From assembly GCA_017464425.1 (NCBI GenBank), contig JAFUDX010000009.1:1-64000 (forward strand): a stretch of 64,000 nucleotides of DNA, in the 5' to 3' direction. The translations under genes and the position numbers were made by a program. Positions 33,710 to 41,334 of the stretch are shown piece by piece (position 1 is the stretch's first letter; each line of letters opens with the position of its first letter). The DNA is from Treponema sp. (GTDB lineage: Bacteria > Spirochaetota > Spirochaetia > Treponematales > Treponemataceae). The notes below the pieces were generated by a model, which made no database searches, had not been told where the DNA came from, and worked only from the letters and a program-made list of their open reading frames with translations.

Positions 33710-34198
33710 TTGCAAGATAATAAAAATATTAACTCAGGTTTTATAAATCAAGTTATACACTATTTGGCAAAACAGTTTAAAATAGATAACAAAGATATTG
33801 ATAAAAAAATAATTTATTGCATTATCGATGAGAAAACAAAGGCATATGGTATAAAAACAGACTTAGGATTTTCATTTTTTGAAAAACCAATTACTTTCTC
33901 TCAAACTTATGGCAATTATTTTCCATTTTTTACTTTTTCGCCATTTCCAGCACAGAATGACTTGATAGGAAAACTATATGGTTGTTGTGAGAGAAAAATA
34001 TTTACACATATCGATAATGATTCACCATTGACTGTGCATTGTAGATGGGCACCATGTGCAATGTGTAAACCCGCTGTTGATGAACAGAAAAAACTTCATA
34101 GTAACTTTGAGTTTATAGCACTTGCTGAAAATTTTGAAAGTTTCGAAAAAGATGTATTGAAAAATGGAATAAAAAACAAACAAGTGCTAAGAATATAA
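33710..34198 (+). CDS. Hypothetical protein with a deaminase-like zinc motif
   Basis: 162 residues from TTG 33710, chosen because GGAGG lies four bases upstream and no ATG is near. Residues 91-119 contain GCCERKIFTHI and, 20 residues on, WAPCAMC: a C-x-E plus P-C-x-x-C arrangement as in zinc-dependent cytidine-deaminase-fold proteins, with the E next to the first ligand and two cysteines as the other ligands. The G-C-x-E-R-K-I context is reminiscent of bacterial deaminase toxins of polymorphic toxin systems. No secretion signal or toxin leader is present. The AT-rich composition matches the gene before it. Function is inferred from motif only. Confidence 0.55.
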   Translation: MQDNKNINSGFINQVIHYLAKQFKIDNKDIDKKIIYCIIDEKTKAYGIKTDLGFSFFEKPITFSQTYGNYFPFFTFSPFPAQNDLIGKLYGCCERKIFTHIDNDSPLTVHCRWAPCAMCKPAVDEQKKLHSNFEFIALAENFESFEKDVLKNGIKNKQVLRI

Positions 34199-34206
34199 AA
34201 AATGCG

Positions 34207-34372
34207 AAATGAACGCAGGTAAAATTTGCCCCTTAGGTGAAGGGGTAGCGGAAAACGCGGAGCGGTTGGAGCGAGGGGATAGGGAGCGTGCCGCAAGGCA
34301 AAATCGCTTGAGAAGCGATTTTAGCGATTCTCGGTGAAGACTATGCCTGAACCGCTTTCCCCTCCTACTGAT
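34207..34372 (+). repeat. Composite palindromic repeat (family D), copy 5
   Basis: Blocks in order: GCCCCTTAGG, AAGGGGTAGCG, AACGCGGAGCGGTTGGAGCG, TAGGGAGCGTGCCGC, GGCAAAATCGCTTGAGAAGC (hairpin), GATTTTAGCGATTCTC, CTATG. These match the recG insert (reverse strand) and copy 2. Confidence 0.75.
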
Positions 34373-34685
34373 TTTTCCCAACTTCCCCCGCTAGCAAAAA
34401 CACGGCGTAGTGCGGAACGGTGAAAATATCGTGCTCCTCGTTGTAGCCGAAATTGTTCGCGGAGATTTTTATCGCGTGGGCGGCTGGGTTGTATTCGCGG
34501 AATTCTTTGAGCGAATTGAGGTTTCCTTTTGATTTTTTTGCGTCAATGCAGTAGAGCGTGCCGTCTGAATGAACGATGAATTCAAATTCGTGGGTCGATT
34601 TTGCCGACGGGGAAGAGAAGAGAATCGTTGAAGCCCTTTTGTTACAAGTTTTGAAAGTTTTTTTTCCTTGTACAAATAATTTCAT
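34365..34685 (-). pseudogene. C-terminal remnant of a DUF4143-type ATPase
   Basis: A 106-codon frame whose core, HEFEFIVHSDGTLYCIDAKK followed by SKGNLNSLKEF, resembles the PD-(D/E)XK-like C-terminal domain of DUF4143 ATPases (E-F-I...G-x-x-x-x-I-D-x-K). The N-terminal ATPase part is missing and the upstream sequence is the panB promoter region. A family D repeat abuts its 3' end. It is best read as a decayed copy. Confidence 0.6.
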
Positions 34686-34733
34686 TTCGGTATAGTATTT
34701 GTCATATTAGACATGACCCAAAGGGCAGGTACT

Positions 34734-35516
34734 ATGACAACACTAGATTTCCAAAAATTCAAAGACGAAAATCGCAAGATTTCCATGATTACGTGTTATG
34801 ATTCCACCTTCGCACGAATCATAAATGACTCAGACATCGACTGCATCTTGATTGGTGACAGTGCGTCGATGGTAATGCACGGCGAAAAAACGACCGTTCC
34901 CGCAAAAATGGAATGGATGACCGAGCATACCCGAAGCGTGCGGAACGGAGCTCCCGACAAATATATCGTCGCCGACATGCCGTTTTTGACCACACGCAAA
35001 GGCATTGAATACGCCGTTGATTGCGCGGGCAAGCTTTTGGTCGCGGGCGCAAATTCCGTAAAAATTGAGGGCATTTTCGGACAGGAAGAAACGGTCGGCC
35101 ACATCGTGCAGAGCGGAATTCCTGTAATGGCGCATCTTGGCTTAACCCCGCAGTTTTACAACGCGTTCGGCGGTCACAAAATGCAGGGAAAGACTGAAGA
35201 AGCCGCCGAAAAAATCATCGAAGAAGCGCGGCTTGCAGAAAAGCTTGGCTGCTATGCGGTGGTGCTTGAGTGCATCCCCGCAGCCCTCGCCGAAAAAATC
35301 ACAAAAGCAGTTTCTATTCCCACGATTGGAATCGGTGCGGGCGTTGACTGTGACGGTCAGGTGCTCGTTTTGCAAGATATGCTCGGCATGACAGGCTTTA
35401 AAATGCGCTTCGTCCGCCAGTATCTTGACGGCTTGAACTTGATAAAAGGCGCACTGAACGCATACAGCACAGATGTGCATAATTCGGCTTTTCCAAGCGG
35501 AGATGAGATTAAATAA
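34734..35516 (+). CDS. panB: 3-methyl-2-oxobutanoate hydroxymethyltransferase
   Basis: 260 residues from ATG 34734 (MTTLDFQKFKDENRKISMIT); the ATG seven codons earlier is less likely because relatives begin here. It makes ketopantoate from alpha-ketoisovalerate and methylene-tetrahydrofolate. Family blocks: CILIGDSASMVMHG (Mg ligand Asp), ADMPFLT, VKIEGI, PVMAHLGLTPQ, VLECIPAALA (catalytic Glu), TIGIGAG and LVLQDMLGM. First gene of the pantothenate/coenzyme A cluster. Confidence 0.95.
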   Translation: MTTLDFQKFKDENRKISMITCYDSTFARIINDSDIDCILIGDSASMVMHGEKTTVPAKMEWMTEHTRSVRNGAPDKYIVADMPFLTTRKGIEYAVDCAGKLLVAGANSVKIEGIFGQEETVGHIVQSGIPVMAHLGLTPQFYNAFGGHKMQGKTEEAAEKIIEEARLAEKLGCYAVVLECIPAALAEKITKAVSIPTIGIGAGVDCDGQVLVLQDMLGMTGFKMRFVRQYLDGLNLIKGALNAYSTDVHNSAFPSGDEIK

Positions 35517-35668
35517 ATTTCTCACAGAGTTTAGGAGCACACAGAGAGAGTTTCCTATGAGAAATACCTAATCTCAGTCTTGATAAATGAAAAACGAGAT
35601 TTAGGTATAAAAACTTGATATTGCAAACAACTCTCTGTGAACTCTGTGTTCTCTGTGAGGAATTTAAA
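35517..35668. repeat. CACAGAG/CTCTGTG inverted-repeat element (family C), copy 1
   Basis: Left arm TTCTCACAGAGTTTAGGAGC, then ACACAGAGAGAG; right arm CTCTCTGTGAACTCTGTGTT, then CTCTGTGAGGAA. The arms are inverted with about 100 bp between. It separates panB from panC. A similar element follows coaB. Confidence 0.7.
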
Positions 35669-35684
35669 AAATGGAGATTAAATT

Positions 35685-36440
35685 ATGAAAATCATAAAAA
35701 CAGTAGAAGAATTTAAGACTGTGCGACGGGAATTGCATGGAAAGAAAATCGGGTTCGTGCCGACGATGGGCGGATTGCATGACGGGCATTTGTCGCTGAT
35801 TACGCGAGCGATTTCTGAAAACGATGTGAGCGTGGTGAGCGTGTACTTGAACCCCACGCAGTTCAACGACAAAAAAGACTTAGAGACCTACCCCGCAAAC
35901 TTCGCCGATGACTGCGCTTTGCTCGAAAAGGCTGGCGTGGACTACCTCTTTGCGCCGACTTACCCAGTGATGTACCCCGACGACTACAAATATATGCTCA
36001 CCGAAAAAGATTTTTCAAAGGAATTGTGCGGAGCAAAACGCCCCGGACACTTTGACGGCGTGCTTACGGTCGTAATGAAACTTTTGAATATCGTGAAGCC
36101 AACCCGCGCCTACTTCGGAGAAAAGGACTATCAGCAGTACAAACTTCTTGACGGCATGGTCAAAGCGTTCTTTATGGATGTCACACTCGTTCCCTGCCCA
36201 ATCGTGCGTGAAGAAAACGGACTCGCCATCTCAAGCCGCAACCGCAAATTGAGCAAAGACGGCTTGGCACTTGCCCCACGCTTCCATGAGATTTTAGCAA
36301 GCGGCGGAAGCGAGACAGAAATCACGAAAAAGCTCGAAGCAGCAGGCTTTAAAGTCGATTATGTCACGAAGAAAGAAAATCGCTTGTACGCGGCGGTTTT
36401 CTTGGAAGATGTGCGATTGATTGATAATCTGGAAAGATGA
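35685..36440 (+). CDS. panC: Pantothenate synthetase (pantoate-beta-alanine ligase)
   Basis: 251 residues, somewhat shorter than the usual 280. It condenses pantoate and beta-alanine with ATP. Motifs: GFVPTMGGLHDGHLSLI (nucleotide-binding HxGH), VSVYLNPTQFN, FDGVLTVVMKLLNIVKP, FGEKDYQQ and ISSRNRKLS (KMSK-like loop). ATG 35685 follows a GGAGATTAAATT ribosome site. It lies between repeat elements in the panB-panD cluster. Confidence 0.95.
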   Translation: MKIIKTVEEFKTVRRELHGKKIGFVPTMGGLHDGHLSLITRAISENDVSVVSVYLNPTQFNDKKDLETYPANFADDCALLEKAGVDYLFAPTYPVMYPDDYKYMLTEKDFSKELCGAKRPGHFDGVLTVVMKLLNIVKPTRAYFGEKDYQQYKLLDGMVKAFFMDVTLVPCPIVREENGLAISSRNRKLSKDGLALAPRFHEILASGGSETEITKKLEAAGFKVDYVTKKENRLYAAVFLEDVRLIDNLER

Positions 36441-36456
36441 TTTTTTTTATTTACAG

Positions 36457-36594
36457 TTGATACAAAAACAGGCGTGAGGTGAGGTTGCGACACGAATCCA
36501 CTTTGCGCGAGCGAGCGAAGCGAGTCAAATTCCAATTACGCGCAACCGTGGATTCTAGTGGCACGTTCTCACCGGAAGCCTGTTTTTGTTAAGG
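36457..36594. repeat. Long imperfect inverted repeat between panC and coaC
   Basis: Outer arms ACAAAAACAGGC and GCCTGTTTTTGT, continuing as GAATCCAC/GTGGATTC, with GC-rich sequence GCGCGAGCGAGCGAAGCG inside. The arms extend about 40 bp with mismatches. A similarly bounded element (AAAAACGAGGC...GCCTCGTTTTT) is found after pflB at 45772-45874. It may be a terminator, an RNA processing site or a small mobile repeat. Confidence 0.6.
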
Positions 36595-36603
36595 ACGATA
36601 AAA

Positions 36604-37149
36604 ATGAAAGATAAGCATATTTTATTGCATGTAACAGGCTCGATTTCCTGCTACAAGGCGTGCGAGCTGACAAGTTTGCTTGTAAAGGAAGGTGCGGAAG
36701 TTCAGGTGACGATGAGCGAGGGGGCTTTGAAGTTTTTGCAGCCCGCCGTTTTTGAGGGATTGAGCCACCGCGAAGCCCTCACGCCCGACATGTTTGCGCG
36801 GAAGCCGAGCGTGATTCCACACATAACGCTTTCCCAGAACTGGGCGGATTTGATTGTCATCTACCCCGCTTCGGCGAACTGCATTGCGCGGCTTGCTTCG
36901 GGATTGAGCGACGACCTTTTTGGCGCGACCTTCCTTGCGAACAATTTTATGCATCCCGTCCTGCTCGCCCCCGCAATGAACAGTAACATGTTCGCCCACC
37001 CCGCCGTGCAAGAAGCCCTGCAAAAACTCGAAAAGTGGGGAACGAAAATCCTTCCCACAGACGAAGGGCGGCTCGCGTGCGGCACAGTCGGCAAAGGAAA
37101 GCTGATTCAGCCCGAACGAGTGTTGGAATTTATTCGGGAAGCACTATGA
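36604..37149 (+). CDS. coaC: Phosphopantothenoylcysteine decarboxylase
   Basis: 181 residues from ATG 36604 (ribosome site AAGGA). A flavoprotein that decarboxylates phosphopantothenoylcysteine to phosphopantetheine. Motifs: LLHVTGSISCYKA, substrate histidine in VIPHITLS, PASANCIARLASGLSDDL, PVLLAPAMNSNMF (PxMNxxM) and LACGTVGKGK with the active-site Cys. Here CoaC and CoaB are separate genes rather than one Dfp protein; the coaB start overlaps the coaC stop (ATGA). Confidence 0.95.
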   Translation: MKDKHILLHVTGSISCYKACELTSLLVKEGAEVQVTMSEGALKFLQPAVFEGLSHREALTPDMFARKPSVIPHITLSQNWADLIVIYPASANCIARLASGLSDDLFGATFLANNFMHPVLLAPAMNSNMFAHPAVQEALQKLEKWGTKILPTDEGRLACGTVGKGKLIQPERVLEFIREAL

Positions 37150-37853
37150 AGATTGTAATCACAGGCGGCGGCTGCCGAGAGTATATTGACAGCGTGCGGT
37201 TCGTCACGAATTCTTCAAGCGGGCGCACTTCTGCCGAAATCGCGGACACGCTTGCCGCAAAGGGGCATGAAATCACGCTCATTACGGCGAAATCCGCGAT
37301 AAAGCCGCACGATTCTTCTGTTAAAGTGCGTGATTTTGAAACGGGCGCAGAACTCGCTTCCGCGCTCAAAGCCGAACTCACTTCTCACGCCTACGACGCA
37401 GTGATTCATGCGGCGGCTGTGAGCGATTATGTTCCAATGACCGTCACGGTCGGCGGCGAGACGATTCAGGCGGGTAAAAACGGAAAGCTCCACTCAGGCG
37501 GCGAAATGACCGTCACTTTCCGCGCGTCTCCAAAAATCGCGGACAGTCTGCATGAGTGGGCGGCACAAGGCGGAAACGCGAGCGCAAAAATCGTCTGCTT
37601 TAAGCTCACAAGTGGCGCAGACGAAAGCGAGAAAAATCGCGCCGTCACAAATCTCCTCGCGCACAGCAAGGCTGATTTCGTGGTCTACAACGATTTAAGC
37701 CAAATCACGGCGAGCACACACCCGTTCAAGATTTTGAACGCAAACGGCGAATGTGTAGGAGAAGGTAGAACAAATGAAAGTCTGGCGGAAGAACTGCTAA
37801 GGATTTTAAATTTCTCACAGAGAACACAGAGTCCACAGAGAGATATTTTGTAA
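37146..37853 (+). CDS. coaB: Phosphopantothenate-cysteine ligase
   Basis: 235 residues; ATG 37146 overlaps the coaC stop, which fixes the start and implies translational coupling. It joins cysteine to phosphopantothenate. MKIVITGGGCREYIDSVRFV and TNSSSGRTSAEIAD are the CoaB N-terminal signature; HAAAVSDYVP and KIVCFKLTSG follow. The last about 13 residues (FSQRTQSPQRDIL) are encoded by the left arm of a CACAGAG-type repeat that runs on past the stop, so the natural C-terminus has been replaced or extended by the repeat. Confidence 0.93.
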   Translation: MKIVITGGGCREYIDSVRFVTNSSSGRTSAEIADTLAAKGHEITLITAKSAIKPHDSSVKVRDFETGAELASALKAELTSHAYDAVIHAAAVSDYVPMTVTVGGETIQAGKNGKLHSGGEMTVTFRASPKIADSLHEWAAQGGNASAKIVCFKLTSGADESEKNRAVTNLLAHSKADFVVYNDLSQITASTHPFKILNANGECVGEGRTNESLAEELLRILNFSQRTQSPQRDIL

Positions 37854-37902
37854 TGCGAAATTTTCCTCTGTGAACTCTAAATCTCCGTGAGGAATTTTGG
37901 AG
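37808..37902. repeat. CACAGAG/CTCTGTG inverted-repeat element (family C), copy 2, overlapping coaB
   Basis: Left arm TTTCTCACAGAGAACACAGA, then GTCCACAGAGAGA, inside the last codons of coaB; right arm TCCTCTGTGAACTCTAAATC, then TCCGTGAGGAATTTT. The arms match copy 1 at 35517-35668, but the spacer is shorter. Confidence 0.7.
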
Positions 37903-37908
37903 ATGATT

Positions 37909-38622
37909 ATGACCATTTTTCTTGTTTTGACATTTTTGTTTTTTGCGGGGAGCCTTATTGGATGGGGAATCGAGCTTTTGTGGCGGCGGTTCTTCTCGAA
38001 GAACAATTCTGAGCGCAAGTGGCTTAACCCTGGCTTTCTCACGGGGCCATATCTTCCGCTGTACGGGCTTTCGCTCTGCGTGCTTTTTTCGCTTTCGTTC
38101 ATCGATGTGTCGTTCATAAAAGGCGAATGGCTTCAAAAAACGGTGCTTTTCTGCCTTATGGCGTTGTGCATTACGATTGTCGAATTTTTTGCGGGGCTTA
38201 TTTTTATTAAGGGCATGAAAATCAAGCTGTGGGATTATTCGGCGTGCTGGGGGAACATCAAGGGGATTGTCTGCCCGCAATATTCGTTCTATTGGATAAT
38301 TTTGAGTGCGCTTTACTACTTCCTTGTGCATCCGAAGATTCTTGAATGGCTCTACTGGTTCACGAATCACCTTGCGTTCTGCCTTGTGGTCGGATTTTTC
38401 TACGGCGTGTTTACGGTCGATTTGTGCTACACGCTCAAAATTTCTGCAAAAATCCGTGCGTTCGCGAAGGAACATCAGCTTGAAATCCGATACGAGAATC
38501 TTAAGGCGGAAATTCAAAAACGAAACGAAGAATTGCGCGAAAAACGGCATTTTATCTTGCAGTTCCACACGGAACGGCGCAATCTTGCCGAGAGTTTGCG
38601 GGAAATTTTTGAACGGAAATAG
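37909..38622 (+). CDS. Six-helix membrane protein, putative ABC transporter permease family (PF06541)
   Basis: 237 residues; ATG 37909 has GGAG seven bases upstream, while ATG 37903 is too close. About five to six membrane helices (FLVLTFLFFAGSLIGWGIEL; GPYLPLYGLSLCVLF; VLFCLMALCITIVEF; YWIILSALYYFLV; FCLVVGFFYGVFTV) and a C-terminal coiled coil rich in Glu, Arg and Lys. GWGIEL plus PGFLTGPYLPLYG is the hallmark of PF06541 (CmpB-like), a family without proven substrate. It sits between coaB and coaX with nine bases to coaX. Transport of a precursor is an inference from position only. Confidence 0.8.
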   Translation: MTIFLVLTFLFFAGSLIGWGIELLWRRFFSKNNSERKWLNPGFLTGPYLPLYGLSLCVLFSLSFIDVSFIKGEWLQKTVLFCLMALCITIVEFFAGLIFIKGMKIKLWDYSACWGNIKGIVCPQYSFYWIILSALYYFLVHPKILEWLYWFTNHLAFCLVVGFFYGVFTVDLCYTLKISAKIRAFAKEHQLEIRYENLKAEIQKRNEELREKRHFILQFHTERRNLAESLREIFERK

Positions 38623-38630
38623 GGGATAGT

Positions 38631-39401
38631 ATGATTTTAACACTTGACATCGGGAACACGCAGCTTTCGGGGGGCGTGTATGCGAACGGAAAAATTGCGC
38701 TCACTTTTCGCTGTGCCACCACGCACGGCACTTCGAGCGATGAACTAGGCATTTTTTTGCGGTCGGTGCTGCGCGAAAACGGCATTGATTCCAAGCTGAT
38801 TTCGGACATCGCGCTTTGCTCTGTCGTGCCCTCGCTCAATTACGCGATTACGAGCGCATGCGTGAAGTATTTCGGCATTGAGCCGCTCATAATTCGCTCT
38901 GGAATCAAAACGGGGCTAAAGTTGCGCTACTCAAATCCGCGTGAAATCGGGGCGGACAGAATCGCGGCGGCAATCGGTGCGAGCGCGCTCAAACTCGGAA
39001 CGCACATCATCGTCGTGGACATGGGAACGGCGACCACGGTTGATGTCATTACGAAAGAAAACGAGTATTTCGGTGGCGCAATCTTACCTGGAATCAACAT
39101 GATGATGCACGCGCTTTCTTCGGGCACGGCGCAGCTTCCGAGCGTTGAAATCGTGGAGCCAGAAAAAGCGTGCGGCTCTTCCACCGTCACGGCGATTCAG
39201 TCTGGTCTTTACTACGGCACGCTCGGCTCAATCCGCGAGCTGATTTCGCGCTTTACGGCGGAGGTTTTTCACGGCGAAAAGCCAATCGTCATCGCGACTG
39301 GCGGCTTCGCAAATCTCTTCCGAGAAAGCGGACTATTCGACCGCGTAGAAAGCCAGCTCGTCCTTGACGGGTTAAGAATCGCGTTGGAACTGAATAAATA
39401 A
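38631..39401 (+). CDS. coaX: Type III pantothenate kinase
   Basis: 256 residues. It phosphorylates pantothenate, the first committed step to coenzyme A, and is the isoform resistant to feedback by coenzyme A. Motifs: LTLDIGNTQLSGGVY (phosphate 1), ICSVVPSLNYAIT-type block, ADRIAAAIGA, VVDMGTATTVDVI (phosphate 2, catalytic Asp), GGAILPGINMMMHALSSGTA and IATGGFANL. A GGGGATAG ribosome site precedes ATG 38631, nine bases after the membrane gene. Confidence 0.95.
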   Translation: MILTLDIGNTQLSGGVYANGKIALTFRCATTHGTSSDELGIFLRSVLRENGIDSKLISDIALCSVVPSLNYAITSACVKYFGIEPLIIRSGIKTGLKLRYSNPREIGADRIAAAIGASALKLGTHIIVVDMGTATTVDVITKENEYFGGAILPGINMMMHALSSGTAQLPSVEIVEPEKACGSSTVTAIQSGLYYGTLGSIRELISRFTAEVFHGEKPIVIATGGFANLFRESGLFDRVESQLVLDGLRIALELNK

Positions 39402-39405
39402 AATC

Positions 39406-39531
39406 ATCCACAGATTAGCACAGATAAACACAGATTATAGTTTTTGGTTTATGTTTTTTTCGTATGATGCGAACGAATTGCTGAAAAAGATATATAATCG
39501 GTGCAAATCTGTGTGAATCTGTGGATAAGAT
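39406..39531. repeat. Family B ATCTGTG inverted repeat between coaX and panD
   Basis: Left arm ATCCACAGATTAGCACAGAT then AAACACAGATTA; right arm GCAAATCTGTGTGAATCTGT then GGATAAGA. The same CTGTG unit with about 9-10-bp period occurs at 9886-9946 and within the TIGR02757 gene. Confidence 0.75.
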
Positions 39532-39544
39532 AAAAGAGGAAATT

Positions 39545-39898
39545 ATGAATATCGAAGTTTTGAAGTCAAAATTGCACCGCGCGACGGTGACGCAGACGAT
39601 TTTGGATTATGAAGGCTCTATCTCGATTGACACGGAGCTTGTGAAAAAGGCGGGAATGCACATCTGGGAGAAGGTCGAAATCTTCAATATAAATAACGGT
39701 GCACGGCTCGCAACATACATCATTCCTGGCAAAAAGGGCGAATTCTGTTTGAACGGGGCGGCGGCGCGTCTTGCACAGCCAGGAGACAAAATCATCGTCG
39801 TCACGTACACGCAGATTGATGAAGCGGAAGCGGATTCTTGGCAGCCGAAAATCGTGCTTTTGAACGATGACAATTCGGTGAAGGAAGTAAAAGGGTAA
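39545..39898 (+). CDS. panD: Aspartate 1-decarboxylase (PanD)
   Basis: 117 residues from ATG 39545 after AGAGGAAATT. A pyruvoyl enzyme that makes beta-alanine for pantothenate. Self-cleavage occurs at G24-S25 in LDYEGSIS. Other family marks: KLHRATVT at the N-terminus, NGAR loop (INNGARLATYIIPG), and LNGAAARLAQPGDKIIVVTY. With panB, panC, coaX, coaC and coaB it completes the route to phosphopantetheine, apart from ketopantoate reductase. Confidence 0.96.
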   Translation: MNIEVLKSKLHRATVTQTILDYEGSISIDTELVKKAGMHIWEKVEIFNINNGARLATYIIPGKKGEFCLNGAAARLAQPGDKIIVVTYTQIDEAEADSWQPKIVLLNDDNSVKEVKG

Positions 39899-39907
39899 AA
39901 ATCGGTG

Positions 39908-40846
39908 CTATTGCTTGGGATTTTTGTGTGAAAGGCACACGAGAATTCCTATGCAGACTAAAAAGAGTGAAAGCATCGTGAGGAAGCCCGTTTGATTCTG
40001 TTCATTAAGAAAAATTGAACTCAAAACAACACCGAATATCGGATTTAAGAATCCAAAAACTGCGACTCGGCTTACATCATTGTGTGAAAGAAGCACGCTC
40101 CAAAGCGTATATGCAACAGCACTGATAAAAACAAGGTAAATCAAAATGAGCGAAGAGACGAGGGTAAAACCAGAAAATCCTCCGCCCAGACAGAAGCCGG
40201 TAAATGCCATGACGGCTCCGCCAAAGGTAAACTGACAGCCTGAGAGCATGACGGTGTTTTCTTCTTTGCTGAAATATTTGACCATGCAGCCTGAAAAACC
40301 ATAGCAGACGCTGCTCAAAAATATAAATCCTTCTCCACCAAATGTGATTTTGTAGTCAACTTCCTTTCCTGCAACCGTAACAAGAACAACTCCCGTAAAG
40401 CCGATAACGCAGCCTAAAATCTTGTACCATGTAAGTTTTTCTTGCTTGAAAATAAGGGCTGCGATTAATAATGAGGCAAACACATTTGTTGCCAAAATGA
40501 CGCTTGATTTGACACCCGCACATTTTGTGAGTCCGCCGTAGAAGAAAAAATACTGCAAGATAGTCTGAACCATTCCAAGCGCGGCGACTTTTCTGAATGA
40601 GTCAACTGAGTGCGGAATCAAAAGTTTTTTTTGTAAGAGCGAGCCAAAAAGAATCGTGAATAAACCTGCGAAAAAGAAGCGTATTCCTGCAAAAAGGACA
40701 ACAGAAGCCGTGTCGTTGGGGGCGATTGAAAAAAGAGCATAGCCCGTTTTGATAGCAGGTGTGGCACTTCCCCATAAAAAGCAGCAGAGGGCGGCTCCCA
40801 CTGAAACAATCCAAATGTTTGAAAGAATTGATTTTGTTTTTTCCAT
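39908..40846 (-). CDS. EamA/DMT-superfamily transporter
   Basis: 312 residues from ATG 40846 (MEKTKSILSNIWIV); ATG 40891 is possible but overlaps the upstream gene. Ten predicted membrane helices in two EamA halves: the first includes LCCFLWGSATPAIKTGY and FAGIRFFFAGLFTILF, and the second starts near GEGFIFLSSVCYGFSGCMVK. LNPIFGVVLSSIFLNE is a strong EamA C-terminal block. These proteins export or import metabolites such as amino acids; the substrate is unknown. It is convergent with panD (nine-base gap). Confidence 0.9.
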   Translation of the reverse strand: MEKTKSILSNIWIVSVGAALCCFLWGSATPAIKTGYALFSIAPNDTASVVLFAGIRFFFAGLFTILFGSLLQKKLLIPHSVDSFRKVAALGMVQTILQYFFFYGGLTKCAGVKSSVILATNVFASLLIAALIFKQEKLTWYKILGCVIGFTGVVLVTVAGKEVDYKITFGGEGFIFLSSVCYGFSGCMVKYFSKEENTVMLSGCQFTFGGAVMAFTGFCLGGGFSGFTLVSSLILIYLVFISAVAYTLWSVLLSHNDVSRVAVFGFLNPIFGVVLSSIFLNEQNQTGFLTMLSLFLVCIGILVCLSHKNPKQ

Positions 40847-40868
40847 ATGAAAAGTATCGGCGAAGTTT

Positions 40869-41195
40869 TTATTCTCCTGTGAAATTTCCATGCAAAATAA
40901 TTGAAGAAGATGTGTTTTGCGCTGAAGCAGAACAATCATTGACGGCTTTTGCTGATGAGACTGAGGAATTTGAATTTTCTTCTTTGTAGCGAGTTTTTAC
41001 CGTCATTTCGGATTTGATTCTGTCCAAAGTTGGGTTAAAGACAAGCAAGATTTCACGCATGACAGAAAGCACTTCTTCATCCGCATCCTGACAATCGAGT
41101 AGTTTATTGTATGACTTGTAGATTTGGACATACGCGTGATTTAAACTGACATAATCTTCATTGTAAACAGCAACTCGTGTATTATTTTCACCCAT
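40869..41195 (-). CDS. Small hypothetical protein
   Basis: 108 residues. The first 65 are helical (YVSLNHAYVQIYKSYNKLLD, then ADEEVLSVMREILLVF) and the rest is Ser/Asn-rich and probably disordered. No recognised domain. It lies 22 bp upstream of the EamA gene on the same strand, so the two are probably co-transcribed. Confidence 0.5.
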   Translation of the reverse strand: MGENNTRVAVYNEDYVSLNHAYVQIYKSYNKLLDCQDADEEVLSVMREILLVFNPTLDRIKSEMTVKTRYKEENSNSSVSSAKAVNDCSASAQNTSSSIILHGNFTGE

Positions 41196-41274
41196 ATCTT
41201 ATATTTTAACGAGAAAAAAATGAATTACAAGTTTTTTTTCAAGAATTTTTAAAATCCTGCGTTTTTTCAAAACA

Positions 41275-41303
41275 TTGTCTAAGCAGGCGATTTTTACTAT
41301 AAT
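41275..41303 (+). promoter_or_regulatory. Sigma-70 promoter of lysS
   Basis: TTGTCT (41275-41280), 17-bp spacer, TATAAT (41298-41303), 31 bp before ATG 41335. The -35 hexamer is the same as in the pflB promoter. Confidence 0.7.
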
Positions 41304-41334
41304 AATTGAAAAATCGAAAGCATAAGGAATCTGT

